Assembly: GCA_900215285.1 (NCBI GenBank)
Contig: OCMG01000003.1
Span: forward strand, 620,001 to 684,000
Length of the DNA: 64,000 nt
Direction of reading: 5' to 3'
Source of the DNA: Ensifer adhaerens
Lineage (GTDB): Bacteria; Pseudomonadota; Alphaproteobacteria; Rhizobiales; Rhizobiaceae
Shown here: piece by piece, positions 1 through 7,194 of the stretch
Layout: each line of letters starts with the position of its first letter
How positions within the stretch are numbered: the first letter of the stretch is position 1
Notes under the pieces: model-generated
The model's input: only the letters and a program-made list of their open reading frames with translations
Databases searched by the model: none
What the model was told of the DNA's origin: nothing
Translations under genes and position numbers: made by a program

Positions 1-640
1 GAACCCAGGCGATCGCGTTGTCCGTACAGAATGTCAGGAGATCGTCAAATTGCCTGTCCACGAGGCTGTAGGCATTTTGAACGCAGGCGATACCTGCCGA
101 CGAGACCCGACGCACCGTATCCAATCCTACGGCACTCAGGCCGAAAGCGGCGATCTTGCCTTCTTCACGCAACGCCACCAACGTTGCGATCTGATCGTCA
201 ATGTCGACGAGCTGATCGCCTTTCGCGACATGCGGTCCGGTATCGGCACGACGCAGATTGAGCAGCGGGAGTTGCTCCAGACCGAGGCTTCTCAGGCTGC
301 TCTCAACGCTCGCGCGTAATTGTTCGGGTCGTTGAGCGAGCTTTATCGGAGATCCCCCGCCCGGATTGGGGTCTGCGCCGATCTTTGTCGCCACGACGAC
401 ATCGTCTTCTGACTGAAGCGCATCCCGCAGCAGGTGATTGACGAAACCGTTTCCGTAAAACTCGGCGGTATCAATATGATTGACGCCGAGCTCGAGAGCC
501 CGTTTGACAAGCGCAATTGCAGCTTGGCGGTCGCCAGCACTGTTGCGAAGCTGCATCGCGCCGAACCCGACACGCGCGACGGTATGCCCCGCGAAATGAT
601 GGAGCCCACCAGGGGGCGTCGGGTTAGGGGTCTGTGCCAT
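1..640 (-). CDS. Aldo/keto reductase, partial (C-terminus outside window)
   Basis: The frame runs from an ATG at 640 to the window edge without a stop, giving the first 213 residues of an NAD(P)H-dependent aldo/keto reductase. The segment HIDTAEFYGNG carries the Asp and Tyr of the catalytic tetrad and VVVATKIG carries the Lys. The position usually held by His reads LLNLRRAD, so His is replaced by Arg, as in a known subgroup of the family. It is divergent from a TetR gene across a 75-bp gap full of palindromes, so it is probably that regulator's target. The substrate is unknown. Confidence 0.85.
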   Translation of the reverse strand, partial: MAQTPNPTPPGGLHHFAGHTVARVGFGAMQLRNSAGDRQAAIALVKRALELGVNHIDTAEFYGNGFVNHLLRDALQSEDDVVVATKIGADPNPGGGSPIKLAQRPEQLRASVESSLRSLGLEQLPLLNLRRADTGPHVAKGDQLVDIDDQIATLVALREEGKIAAFGLSAVGLDTVRRVSSAGIACVQNAYSLVDRQFDDLLTFCTDNAIAWV

Positions 641-666
641 ACAAATGTCCTGTGCTAAGCGAGAGA

Positions 667-717
667 AAGCGGAGTACCCTCCGTTTTTTTGCACCCTAAA
701 CGGAGGAGCCTCCACTT
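667..717. promoter_or_regulatory. Tandem TetR-type palindromes
   Basis: CGGAG (670-674) and CTCCG (679-683) form one inverted repeat. AAACGGAGG (698-706) followed by CCTCCACTT forms a second, imperfect one. In addition CCTCCGTTT (678-686) and AAACGGAGG (698-706) are exact reverse complements 11 bp apart. The sites fill the divergent gap between the aldo/keto reductase and the TetR gene, which suggests autoregulation plus control of the reductase. Binding is inferred. Confidence 0.5.
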
Positions 718-1300
718 GTCAAAACAATTGCGCCCCCGGGCCGATGCCACGCGTAACGAGGCGCGGCTTATTTCTGCCGCTCGCGAAGCGTTCCTCTCCG
801 GGGAGGACAAGGTCTCGTTGGAACGGATCGCGGAAATCGCCGGTGTCGGTATCGGCACCCTTTATCGGCATTTCCCGAGCCGTGCTCATCTGGTCGAGGC
901 GGTCTATCGCTTCGAACTCGACCACCTTATGTCGGGCGTCCCTGATCTTCTCGGCAAGAGCAGTGCCTTTGAGGCGCTACAAATCTGGCTGTCGCGATAC
1001 AGCGAGCTGATCTTGGCCAAGCGCGCAATGTATGATGCCCTTCGCGACGCGTTGACGTCGCGCCACGCCTCGACCTCGGCAACCTGGAGGCGCATCGATG
1101 AAACCCTCGCCGTCTTTATCTCCGCGGGGTCAGTTGACGGTTCCATTCGCGACGATGTCCGCTCGGACGATCTTACCGCCGCCCTTTCTGGCGTTGTCGC
1201 AGCAGCGACTTTTTCCGATGACCGGGAGCAGTTGCGCAGACTGTTGACGATCGTGGCAACGGGGGTCCGTCCGTTTGCCGATGAGAATGAAATTGGATAG
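716..1300 (+). CDS. TetR-family regulator
   Basis: A 194-residue TetR-type repressor. The N-terminal helix-turn-helix spans about residues 15-55 (ARLISAAREAF, then VSLERIAEIAGVGIGTLYRHFPSR). The remainder is a helical ligand-binding domain typical of the family. The start chosen is TTG at 716 because GGAGGA lies 8 bases upstream; an in-frame TTG at 689 would have no such site. The gene is divergent from an aldo/keto reductase, and the inverted repeats between them are probable operators. The inducer is unknown. Confidence 0.85.
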   Translation: MSKQLRPRADATRNEARLISAAREAFLSGEDKVSLERIAEIAGVGIGTLYRHFPSRAHLVEAVYRFELDHLMSGVPDLLGKSSAFEALQIWLSRYSELILAKRAMYDALRDALTSRHASTSATWRRIDETLAVFISAGSVDGSIRDDVRSDDLTAALSGVVAAATFSDDREQLRRLLTIVATGVRPFADENEIG

Positions 1301-1413
1301 CCGGCGGCTCCGATCTCGGGGATCAAGTTCATTCCACCAGAGTCATGAACATCTGCGTGGTTGCCATAGGGCGTACCACGCTCTGGCCACGGGCATTTAC
1401 ACGCGCCCCGGCC

Positions 1414-2316
1414 TCACATTGCCTCTGTCAACATTCCCAAAAACGCGCGCACGGCCGGGTTGGTCCGGCGGCTTTCCGGCCAGACAACCGTGATATTGTG
1501 TCGCTCGACCGCGAAATCGGCGAGAACAGGAACCAATTCGCCGCGCCTGACCCAGGGTGTCGCCATGAAGCTGGTGGCCATGCCTATGCCGGCTCCCGCC
1601 GCGATCGTCGAGAGCACGGCCTCGCTCGCATCAACGGTGATCGCCGCTGGCGGCACGATCTCGATCTCGCGATCTCCGACCTGGAATGGCCAGCGGAACA
1701 ATTGCCCGCTGCTCTGATAGCGCAGGTTCACGGTCTCGTGGGCCTGAAGTTGATCCGGATGGGTGGGGCTATCTCGAGCGGCCAGATAGTCTGGCGCGGC
1801 ATAACAGCAGAGCCGGTGCGGCGAGAGTTTCCGTGACAGGAGGCGCGAGTCCGGAAGATCACCGATGCGAACGGCAATATCGATTCCCTCCTCGATCAGG
1901 TCCACCCTGTGATCGCTCAGCCGAAGGTCGAGCGTGACCTTCTGGTGGCCTGCGCGAAAGGCCGGCAGCAAGGGGGCGATGACATGCAGCCCGATCGGAA
2001 GGGAGGCCGCAATGCGCAAGGTGCCGGCGGGCTCCGACCGGGCAGCCTTGGCAGCCTGTTCGATCTCCTCGGCATCCCGCAGCAGTTTCAGCGCGCGCTC
2101 GTGCAGATCGCGGCCCTCATTGGTGAGCGTGAGCGAGCGCGTCGTACGGGAGAAGAGGGAAACGCCCAACTGGCGTTCCAGACGCTGGATACTCTTGCTG
2201 ACCGCCGAGGGCGAAACGGAAAGCGAGCGCGCGGCAGCCGTGTAGCTCCCAAGAGACCCGGCGCGGGCAAAGGCGATGAGGCCTGTCAGTCTTTCGAATC
2301 CAATTTGTTCCTTCAT
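1414..2316 (-). CDS. LysR-family transcriptional regulator
   Basis: A 300-residue LysR-type regulator. Residues 1-65 form the winged helix-turn-helix ([36 protein letters not shown]). Residues about 90-295 form the periplasmic-binding-like effector domain, with a run resembling the LysR signature near [13 protein letters not shown]. It is transcribed away from the NADPH:quinone oxidoreductase gene that starts at 2408, the usual arrangement for a LysR regulator and its target. That target is now interrupted by a Mu-like element, so the regulator may have lost its cognate gene. Confidence 0.88.
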   Translation of the reverse strand: MKEQIGFERLTGLIAFARAGSLGSYTAAARSLSVSPSAVSKSIQRLERQLGVSLFSRTTRSLTLTNEGRDLHERALKLLRDAEEIEQAAKAARSEPAGTLRIAASLPIGLHVIAPLLPAFRAGHQKVTLDLRLSDHRVDLIEEGIDIAVRIGDLPDSRLLSRKLSPHRLCCYAAPDYLAARDSPTHPDQLQAHETVNLRYQSSGQLFRWPFQVGDREIEIVPPAAITVDASEAVLSTIAAGAGIGMATSFMATPWVRRGELVPVLADFAVERHNITVVWPESRRTNPAVRAFLGMLTEAM

Positions 2317-2407
2317 GGAACTATTAAAGCGAAATGGACGGACATTATCAATAGCGCGGAACAGCCGTACATTCGGTTCACCATTCCCATTTGAGAAGGA
2401 CGATGAG

Positions 2408-2778
2408 ATGACCGAGATGATGAAAGCCGTACGCCTGCACGAATTTGGCGGCCCCGAGGTTCTGCGTTACGAAGATGCGCCGCGGCCGGTGGCGGGGCCG
2501 GGCGAGGTGCTCGTCCGCGTGCATGCGGCAAGCCTCAATCCGCCGGATCTCTACCTGCGCGACGGCTACCGCGCGCTTCCGTCCGAGTGGCAGCCGAGCC
2601 CCGTTTTTCCGCTGATCCTCGGCACGGATATCTCCGGTGTCGTCGCAGCCGTCGGGGAGAATGTTTCGGGGTTCACCGTGGGAGACGAGGTCTTTTCGAT
2701 GGTGCGGTTCCCGCATGATTTGATGACCGGCAGCAATGCCTATGCGGACTATGTCAAAGTCCCGGCGGTGGACCTCGC
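2408..2778 (+). pseudogene. NADPH:quinone oxidoreductase, 5' part (interrupted)
   Basis: The first 123 codons of a zinc-free MDR-family quinone oxidoreductase or alcohol dehydrogenase. ATG at 2408 follows GAAGGA. The GroES-like N-terminal domain is present ([46 protein letters not shown]). The frame meets the left end of the mobile element after CTCGC (2774-2778) and stops three codons later inside it. The continuation is at 11654-12299. Joining 2778 to 11654 restores an uninterrupted frame of 338 residues, the normal family length. A truncated product of about 126 residues would lack the NADPH-binding domain. Confidence 0.9.
2774..2778. repeat. Left target-site duplication (CTCGC)
   Basis: CTCGC directly precedes the TG terminus of the element and is repeated at 11649-11653. 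A 5-bp duplication with TG...CA ends is the hallmark of Mu-type transposition. Confidence 0.88.
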
Positions 2779-3294
2779 TGTTGTCTGACACTAGGTTTTA
2801 GAAAAGTGGGGTATTTGCGGGATAAGGTGATATGACGCGATAACTCGCGGTATCTACTCGATTTTCCCGCCCGCATCTGCGTTGTCGCGAGACGGTTGTT
2901 TTGACACGAACCGAACGTGAAAACAGCCAATATCCGCCAAGCCTGCCAAAAACGAGCGCGGCCTTCGAAGAGGGCTTCAAATATGGATGCGAGGCTTCAA
3001 AAAAGCCGTCAAACCCCTCTCAAATAAGGATTCAGGGGTTTTGCGCGATCCGCCTGGATGCTGCTCAGAGCAGCGCAGAAACAGACGAAAAGCCAATTCT
3101 AATTTTGCCATTCTGGCAAACTTAACTTTCCGGTTGCCGGAAACAAGCCAGCCGACGCGGAAAACACGTTTGAAAACAAGCCCATAGCGACCGCCAATGA
3201 GAAGCACAAACTTCCCGGTTGAACAACGCCTATTTTTGCCATCAAATTCGATATATACCGAAAATAGAACAGCCGGAGTCACCGCGTCAACAAC
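2779..3294. other. Left end of the Mu-like element, no gene seen
   Basis: About 516 bases without a convincing gene. The outermost part has GGTTTTAGAAAAGT (2794-2807), matched in inverted orientation at the right end, so it probably includes transposase-binding sites. The stretch is visibly richer in A/T runs than the host flanks. Confidence 0.5.
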
Positions 3295-3510
3295 TTATCC
3301 AATCAAGCCGTGGTTTATCAACACCTGGGCGGCAATATGCGGATCGGGGCGGCGGTGACCGGCAGGCAATTGCGAGGGCAGCAAAGACCAGGCGCGCGCA
3401 TAATCGCCACCGGCCTCGCCTCGATAGAGCCGCCAGAAGATCAGCACCCACGCGGGCATGACGTTGGAAGGGAGAATGACGGGCGGGATGACGCGGGCGG
3501 CTTGACGCAT
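3295..3510 (-). CDS. Small hypothetical phage protein
   Basis: A possible 71-residue protein starting at ATG 3510, with GAGG about six bases upstream on the minus strand. It has a short hydrophobic stretch (PAWVLIFWRLY) and no recognised domain. It lies beyond the terminator hairpin of the upstream minus-strand genes, so it would need its own promoter or readthrough. It may be a chance frame; the codon pattern alone does not settle it. Confidence 0.35.
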   Translation of the reverse strand: MRQAARVIPPVILPSNVMPAWVLIFWRLYRGEAGGDYARAWSLLPSQLPAGHRRPDPHIAAQVLINHGLIG

Positions 3511-3602
3511 GGGAACCTCACAGAACTGAAACGCAACTGCCCGGATCGAAGCATCCGGGCGGCGGTCTGTGAATGACCAAAGAGCGGTCGCAATTCGCCA
3601 TG

Positions 3603-3629
3603 AAAAAAGGCCGCTCGAAAGCGGCCTTT
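3603..3629 (-). terminator. Rho-independent terminator of the minus-strand phage genes
   Basis: On the minus strand GGCCGCT, loop TTCG, AGCGGCC is followed directly by six T residues. It lies 21 bases after the stop of the 163-residue gene and fits an intrinsic terminator well. Confidence 0.8.
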
Positions 3630-3649
3630 GAAGATGGATCGAAGCGGCT

Positions 3650-4141
3650 TCAAGCCGCCTTCTGGCCTTTGCCTTTCTTCGGCTTGCCGGTCAGCTTGTC
3701 AGCCGCCGCCTGTTGCGCCCGCAGTCCGGCCAGCGCCGTTTGAACGGCGGTCACTTCTCCCTCATCCGTCCGACCCACCGGGACGAAGGGCTTCATGTTG
3801 CCGAGGCGAGACATGGGGCCGTTCATTTCGTCCTGTTCGGCCTTCCATTGGCCCGTCAGTTGGCTGTAGACTGTATAAGCGTAGATCGCCCGCGCCTTGG
3901 AGGTCAGGATTTCGTCTTCGACGGCTTTCCTGATCTCGTGAAGCTCATCTATCGTACGTTGGAAAAGGTGGTTTATCCCGTGGGTGTAGTGCGAAACCTC
4001 GCCCGTCTCCAGTGTATTCAGAAGCATCATGTTCAGGGCATCAAGTGCCCTGACTTCGGTGTGAAAACTCGACATCAACTCGTCATAGCCGTGTTCGGGC
4101 ATAGGGATCAGAGCGGTTTGCATCTCCTCTCTACTGGGCAT
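3650..4141 (-). CDS. Hypothetical phage protein
   Basis: A 163-residue protein of unrecognised family. The ATG at 4141 is chosen because it overlaps the end of the upstream gene, giving translational coupling; a longer frame upstream is out of register with that gene's coding. The middle is helical and acidic (ALNMMLLNTLETGEV, TIDELHEIRKAVEDEI). The C-terminus is Lys-rich (KPKKGKGQKAA), which suggests nucleic-acid contact. It is the second gene of a minus-strand pair that ends at the terminator at 3603-3629. Confidence 0.6.
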   Translation of the reverse strand: MPSREEMQTALIPMPEHGYDELMSSFHTEVRALDALNMMLLNTLETGEVSHYTHGINHLFQRTIDELHEIRKAVEDEILTSKARAIYAYTVYSQLTGQWKAEQDEMNGPMSRLGNMKPFVPVGRTDEGEVTAVQTALAGLRAQQAAADKLTGKPKKGKGQKAA

Positions 4142-4430
4142 GGGTCTGTCCTCCCGTGAGTTTGGAGACGACATCCGAGGGTTTGACGCTGTGAATGTGG
4201 TCAGCGGCGCTCTTGATGAAATCCGCCTCGACCTCGACCAGATCGGCCAACGCATCGGCAAGCATCTTGTCTTCCTTGTCGGCAAGGTATGCGCCCAACA
4301 TCAATGCCAGGGCGCGCAAACGGCCTTCGCAGCGCCAGAGATTAACCAAAGCGATATCGTGTGGATGTGAGCCTGAAAGCGTCTGACTTCCGGGCGCAGT
4401 TATGCTATCTGCTTTCGCAGCCTGTGGCAT
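4131..4430 (-). CDS. Hypothetical phage protein
   Basis: A 99-residue protein, first of a two-gene minus-strand operon within the Mu-like element. ATG at 4430 has AGGAG about eight bases upstream. The sequence is mostly helical (LWRCEGRLRALALMLGAYLADKED in outline, then ALADLVEVEADFIKSAADHIH). No family is recognised. It is divergent from the RHH gene at 4559 across a gap containing repeated TGTCTATACA boxes, so the two transcripts are probably controlled together. Confidence 0.55.
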   Translation of the reverse strand: MPQAAKADSITAPGSQTLSGSHPHDIALVNLWRCEGRLRALALMLGAYLADKEDKMLADALADLVEVEADFIKSAADHIHSVKPSDVVSKLTGGQTHAQ

Positions 4431-4512
4431 GGGGTCTACTCCTTTGCCGTTTGGTTAGGCCCGGCGCGGGAGCTACTACCTTCCCGTTGGGCCGCTTGAT
4501 TACTTCAGCCAA

Positions 4513-4559
4513 TGTCTATACACTGGACGGAGAAGCCACGTCAAGACAGTGTCTATACA
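4513..4559. promoter_or_regulatory. Duplicated TGTCTATACA operator boxes
   Basis: TGTCTATACA occurs at 4513-4522 and again at 4550-4559, same orientation, 37 bases apart. Each box is an 8/10 palindrome with its own reverse complement. They lie between divergent phage genes, and the second abuts the RHH start codon, so autoregulation by that RHH protein is a reasonable guess. Confidence 0.5.
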
Positions 4560-4738
4560 TGAATGATGTCAAGCGCCAAAAGACGGCGCAAATCAACTTA
4601 CGGATCAAACCCGAGCTGAAAGCCGCAGCGGAAAAGGCAGCGGCAGCGGATAACCGTTCACTGACGTCATTGATAGAATACCTTCTGTATCAGCACCTTG
4701 AGGGAAAGGCGCGCGCCTCAAATGAATCCCTTCAGTGA
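4559..4738 (+). CDS. Ribbon-helix-helix type small regulator
   Basis: A 59-residue protein starting at ATG 4559. The pattern QINLRIKPELKAAAEKAAAADNRSLTSLIEYLL in outline is that of Arc/MetJ-type ribbon-helix-helix DNA binders: a short strand, a Lys/Ala-rich helix, a turn with NRS, and a second helix. Such proteins act as dimeric repressors or antitoxins. No toxin partner is recognised next to it; the next gene overlaps it by 17 bases. It may regulate the divergent genes through the TGTCTATACA boxes. Confidence 0.6.
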   Translation: MNDVKRQKTAQINLRIKPELKAAAEKAAAADNRSLTSLIEYLLYQHLEGKARASNESLQ

Positions 4739-5069
4739 AGCGGATCGGCTGGACCTGATGGAGCGCGCGGCCTTTGAGGCGGTGCAGAAGCTCTTCTCCC
4801 ATCTGCCCGTTGAGCATATCCGCAAGCCGCCGCGACACCTGATGGACGCGAAGCTTGCGCGGCAGATCGCCATTCGGATCATGAATGTGGACTTCAACGC
4901 ACCGCGCCGCCGCATCACGACGATGCAGGGGCGGCAACGCACGTCGATCAGCTTCGCAATCCAGACGGTTGACCGGCGGCTTGAGAACGAGGTGTTTCGT
5001 GCCGCCTATGATCGGACGGTGATGATCGCCAAGGCTCGCTATAGCGAGGAAGTGCGGAAGGCTATGTGA
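4722..5069 (+). CDS. Hypothetical phage protein
   Basis: A 115-residue protein (ATG 4722, overlapping the RHH gene end). It is basic in the middle (APRRRITTMQGRQRTS) with no recognised family. The overlap with the RHH gene suggests co-transcription. If the pair were a toxin-antitoxin module this would be the toxin position, but no toxin-family motif is visible, so that is only a possibility. Confidence 0.5.
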   Translation: MNPFSEADRLDLMERAAFEAVQKLFSHLPVEHIRKPPRHLMDAKLARQIAIRIMNVDFNAPRRRITTMQGRQRTSISFAIQTVDRRLENEVFRAAYDRTVMIAKARYSEEVRKAM

Positions 5070-5074
5070 GCAAA

Positions 5075-5183
5075 GGAGCAACTTGCACCTTTGCCCGAAG
5101 GGTCACGGGTGTCCGTTCGGGCAAAGGGTAAAGTTTACCGTTTGCTTCACCAGAACTAAATTGGAGCAAATTTGCACCAATTT
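5075..5183. promoter_or_regulatory. Dense palindromic operator cluster
   Basis: Four dyads lie within 109 bases: GGAGCAACTTGCACC (5075-5089); TTTGCCCGAA (5090-5099) paired perfectly with TTCGGGCAAA (5116-5125); GGTAAAGTTTACC (5127-5139), extended by GCAAA/TTTGC to 5121-5145; and a 26-base dyad at 5158-5183 with core GGAGCAAATTTGCACC and only one mismatched pair. The first and last share GGAGCAA...TTGCACC. This resembles the early operator region of a transposable phage and precedes the gene at 5209. Confidence 0.65.
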
Positions 5184-5208
5184 CCGAGGAGCTGAGAGGA
5201 GTGATTCT

Positions 5209-5568
5209 ATGTCGTTGGTGGATGGCTGGCTTACTTGGGACGAGATACAGGCGACCGTCTGGCCTGAAGCCTCTCGACGGACGATCATTCGCCATATGGG
5301 CAATGTTGCGCCAAATAAACTCCGAGAGCGTAGCATTGAAGAAGGCAAGAGGGGGCCGCGCCCAAGAGAGATTTTTTTCGATGCCCTGCCGTCGCTACCA
5401 AGGGAACGTTATGAGTTTTTACGATATCCAGCTGCGAAGCTGAATCGGCTGGCAGATGCTTTGCCCTCAAACGTGAAATCCGTGCGCATTGATATGGACC
5501 GCGCGCCTCTGCGTCGGGTTATCGTCCGTGTGGCTGCAAGCAAAGCGAAGTCTGGAAATCTTGATTAA
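5209..5568 (+). CDS. DNA-binding protein, possibly MuA N-terminal-like, without a catalytic domain
   Basis: A 119-residue protein starting at ATG 5209 after AGAGGAG. The region WLTWDEIQATVWPEASRRTI and the later PREIFFDALPSLPRERYEFL in outline loosely match the winged-helix N-terminal domain of Mu-type transposases, where a Trp-rich first helix is followed by a basic segment and a conserved LP-containing strand. There is no integrase-fold DDE domain. It could be a deletion remnant of the transposase, or a separate regulator that binds the operators immediately upstream. The assignment is tentative. Confidence 0.4.
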   Translation: MSLVDGWLTWDEIQATVWPEASRRTIIRHMGNVAPNKLRERSIEEGKRGPRPREIFFDALPSLPRERYEFLRYPAAKLNRLADALPSNVKSVRIDMDRAPLRRVIVRVAASKAKSGNLD

Positions 5569-5744
5569 AATATCCCGCCAAGTTGGCGGAATTTGTGTCC
5601 GGGCGCGTTTCCGCCCAGCCGATCCACGGTAAAATTGATTTTGAAGCGGAATTGAAGGCTGTAGGCGCGATTTCAGGGAATTTGCGGCCCCTCCGCAGGT
5701 ATGCACTCATAAAAACGCTCACATGAACGTCCAGGAGAAAATTG

Positions 5745-6002
5745 ATGACGGATGCTGATTACTCGCTGCGGTCGCTTCAGGAGCTTTCCAAAGACCAGCT
5801 CGTCAAGCTCGCCTATTCGCGCGGCAAGACGATCATTGATCTTGTCGCGGCGGAGAACGATTTCAACGAAAAGATCGCGGCGAATGATCTCCAGCCGAGC
5901 GACTTTGAGACACTGTCTCAGCGCAAGAACGACATCATGATGAAGCTTTGCGTTGCCGAAGAGGGCATCATTTCCGGGGCATCACTCAGGCCTGCAAACT
6001 GA
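5745..6002 (+). CDS. Hypothetical phage protein
   Basis: An 85-residue acidic helical protein (ATG 5745, preceded by CAGGAGAAA with good spacing). Features are LRSLQELSKDQLVKLAYSRGK, then an Asp/Glu-rich second half. No family is recognised. It ends just before a 226-base stretch that holds no convincing gene and may mark a deletion junction before the head genes. Confidence 0.5.
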   Translation: MTDADYSLRSLQELSKDQLVKLAYSRGKTIIDLVAAENDFNEKIAANDLQPSDFETLSQRKNDIMMKLCVAEEGIISGASLRPAN

Positions 6003-6228
6003 CATTGCCTGCGGTCGGCTTGCCGAGATCGCTCCGGCGCATTACGGTTTTATTCGCGCCGAGCAGGAAGCACCCCTCTTTTGGAGATTGGGACAAGGCG
6101 ATTTCCGGCCCCCGGCGCATCTCCTCCCGCACCATCGTGCAAAAAGCGCAATGACATGTACTCCGTGGCAGTCATGAAGCTCCAGGCTTATCTCAGTCAT
6201 TGTCAGTTCTTATCAGGACGGGCGGACG
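6003..6228. other. Gap between early and head genes, possible deletion junction
   Basis: No gene with a start and ribosome binding site is visible. Short frames here look like remnants. In complete Mu-like phages the portal, terminase and head-assembly genes lie between the early region and gpI; none is present here. Confidence 0.3.
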
Positions 6229-7194
6229 ATGACACAGGCGGCACTCCAGACAGCAAGAACTGCCTCTCAGGCAGTTTCAGAGACGATTGGCGAGGATAAT
6301 CGCCAATGGGTCCAGCTGATCCCCGCCGGCACGCTCCCGACCATTGACGGGCGCGGCCCCTACCGCGTCGAGAACATGGCGCAAGTCATCGACACGTCGA
6401 ATGCGATCTCCAACGTCGACAAGCTTCCCATCGATTACAATCATGCCCTCGATCTCGTGGCACCCAAGGGTGGCGAGGCCCCCGCTGCCGGGTGGATCGA
6501 GCGCATGGAAGCCCGCAGCGACGGCATTTGGGGCCTTGTCGAATGGACGCCGCGTGCGGCAAATGCGATCCGCGCCAAGGAATATCGCTTCCTCTCCCCG
6601 GTCATCGCGCACCAGGCAGACAAGACTGTTTCCGCGATCCTGCGGGCATCGCTGACCAACGTTCCCAATCTGACCATGAAGGCGCTGAACGCGGCGCAAA
6701 AGGCAAACCCGATGGATTATGAAGAATTTCTCGCAGCATTGCGGACGGCGTTGAACCTTCCGGCTGACGCGGACGAAGCCCAGATTATCGAGGCCGTGAA
6801 GGCCAACAAGAGCCTGAACAGCGCCGATCCCGCGCGGTTCGTGCCTATCGAGACGTTCCAGCAGACGCTTGGCGAGCTGAACAAGCTGCGCTCCGGCGTA
6901 TCGCTCCAGGCGGCGGAGCGCATTGTCGAGACTGCGATGCAGGAAGGTTGCCTTCTCCCGTTCATGCGCGATTGGGCGGTCAACCTTTGCCAGGCGAACT
7001 CGGCTGCCTTCGATGATTTCCTTGAAGGTGCGGGAAAGCCTGTCGCGGGATTCGTCGCGTCGATCCATCACAAAACCGATTACTCCGCGCTGCGGGCCAA
7101 GGATCGCGACGGCGGATCGCAGCTCACGGAAGTTCATCAAAAGCTCGGCCTCAGCGCCGAAGATGTCAAAGCCTATGGCGGAAAGACCGAATAA
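6229..7194 (+). CDS. Mu gpI-like head protease/scaffold
   Basis: A 321-residue homologue of the Mu I protein, the prohead maturation protease whose C-terminal part acts as scaffold. The N-terminal half shows the family pattern: QWVQLIPAGTLPTIDGRGPYRV, then LPIDYNHALD, GWIERMEARSDGIWGLVEWTPRA, YRFLSPVI. The His in YNHALD and the nearby acidic residues are candidate active-site residues. The C-terminal half is helical and acidic. Its TAA overlaps the ATG of the head gene (TAATG), matching the I-T order in Mu. The gene is full length. Confidence 0.85.
   Translation: MTQAALQTARTASQAVSETIGEDNRQWVQLIPAGTLPTIDGRGPYRVENMAQVIDTSNAISNVDKLPIDYNHALDLVAPKGGEAPAAGWIERMEARSDGIWGLVEWTPRAANAIRAKEYRFLSPVIAHQADKTVSAILRASLTNVPNLTMKALNAAQKANPMDYEEFLAALRTALNLPADADEAQIIEAVKANKSLNSADPARFVPIETFQQTLGELNKLRSGVSLQAAERIVETAMQEGCLLPFMRDWAVNLCQANSAAFDDFLEGAGKPVAGFVASIHHKTDYSALRAKDRDGGSQLTEVHQKLGLSAEDVKAYGGKTE

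Noticed and set aside
2408..2788. A genuine short protein of about 126 residues from the 5' part of the oxidoreductase
   Set aside because: The last residues are encoded by the element end and the product lacks the NADPH domain; the intact frame is recovered by removing the insert.
4559..5069. Toxin-antitoxin pair
   Set aside because: The RHH protein could be an antitoxin, but the overlapping downstream protein shows no known toxin motif, so the pair is not called as such.
5575..5589. CCGCCAA-G-TTGGCGG as a terminator after the 5209 gene
   Set aside because: The one-base loop and lack of a following T-run make it a poor terminator; an operator is equally possible.
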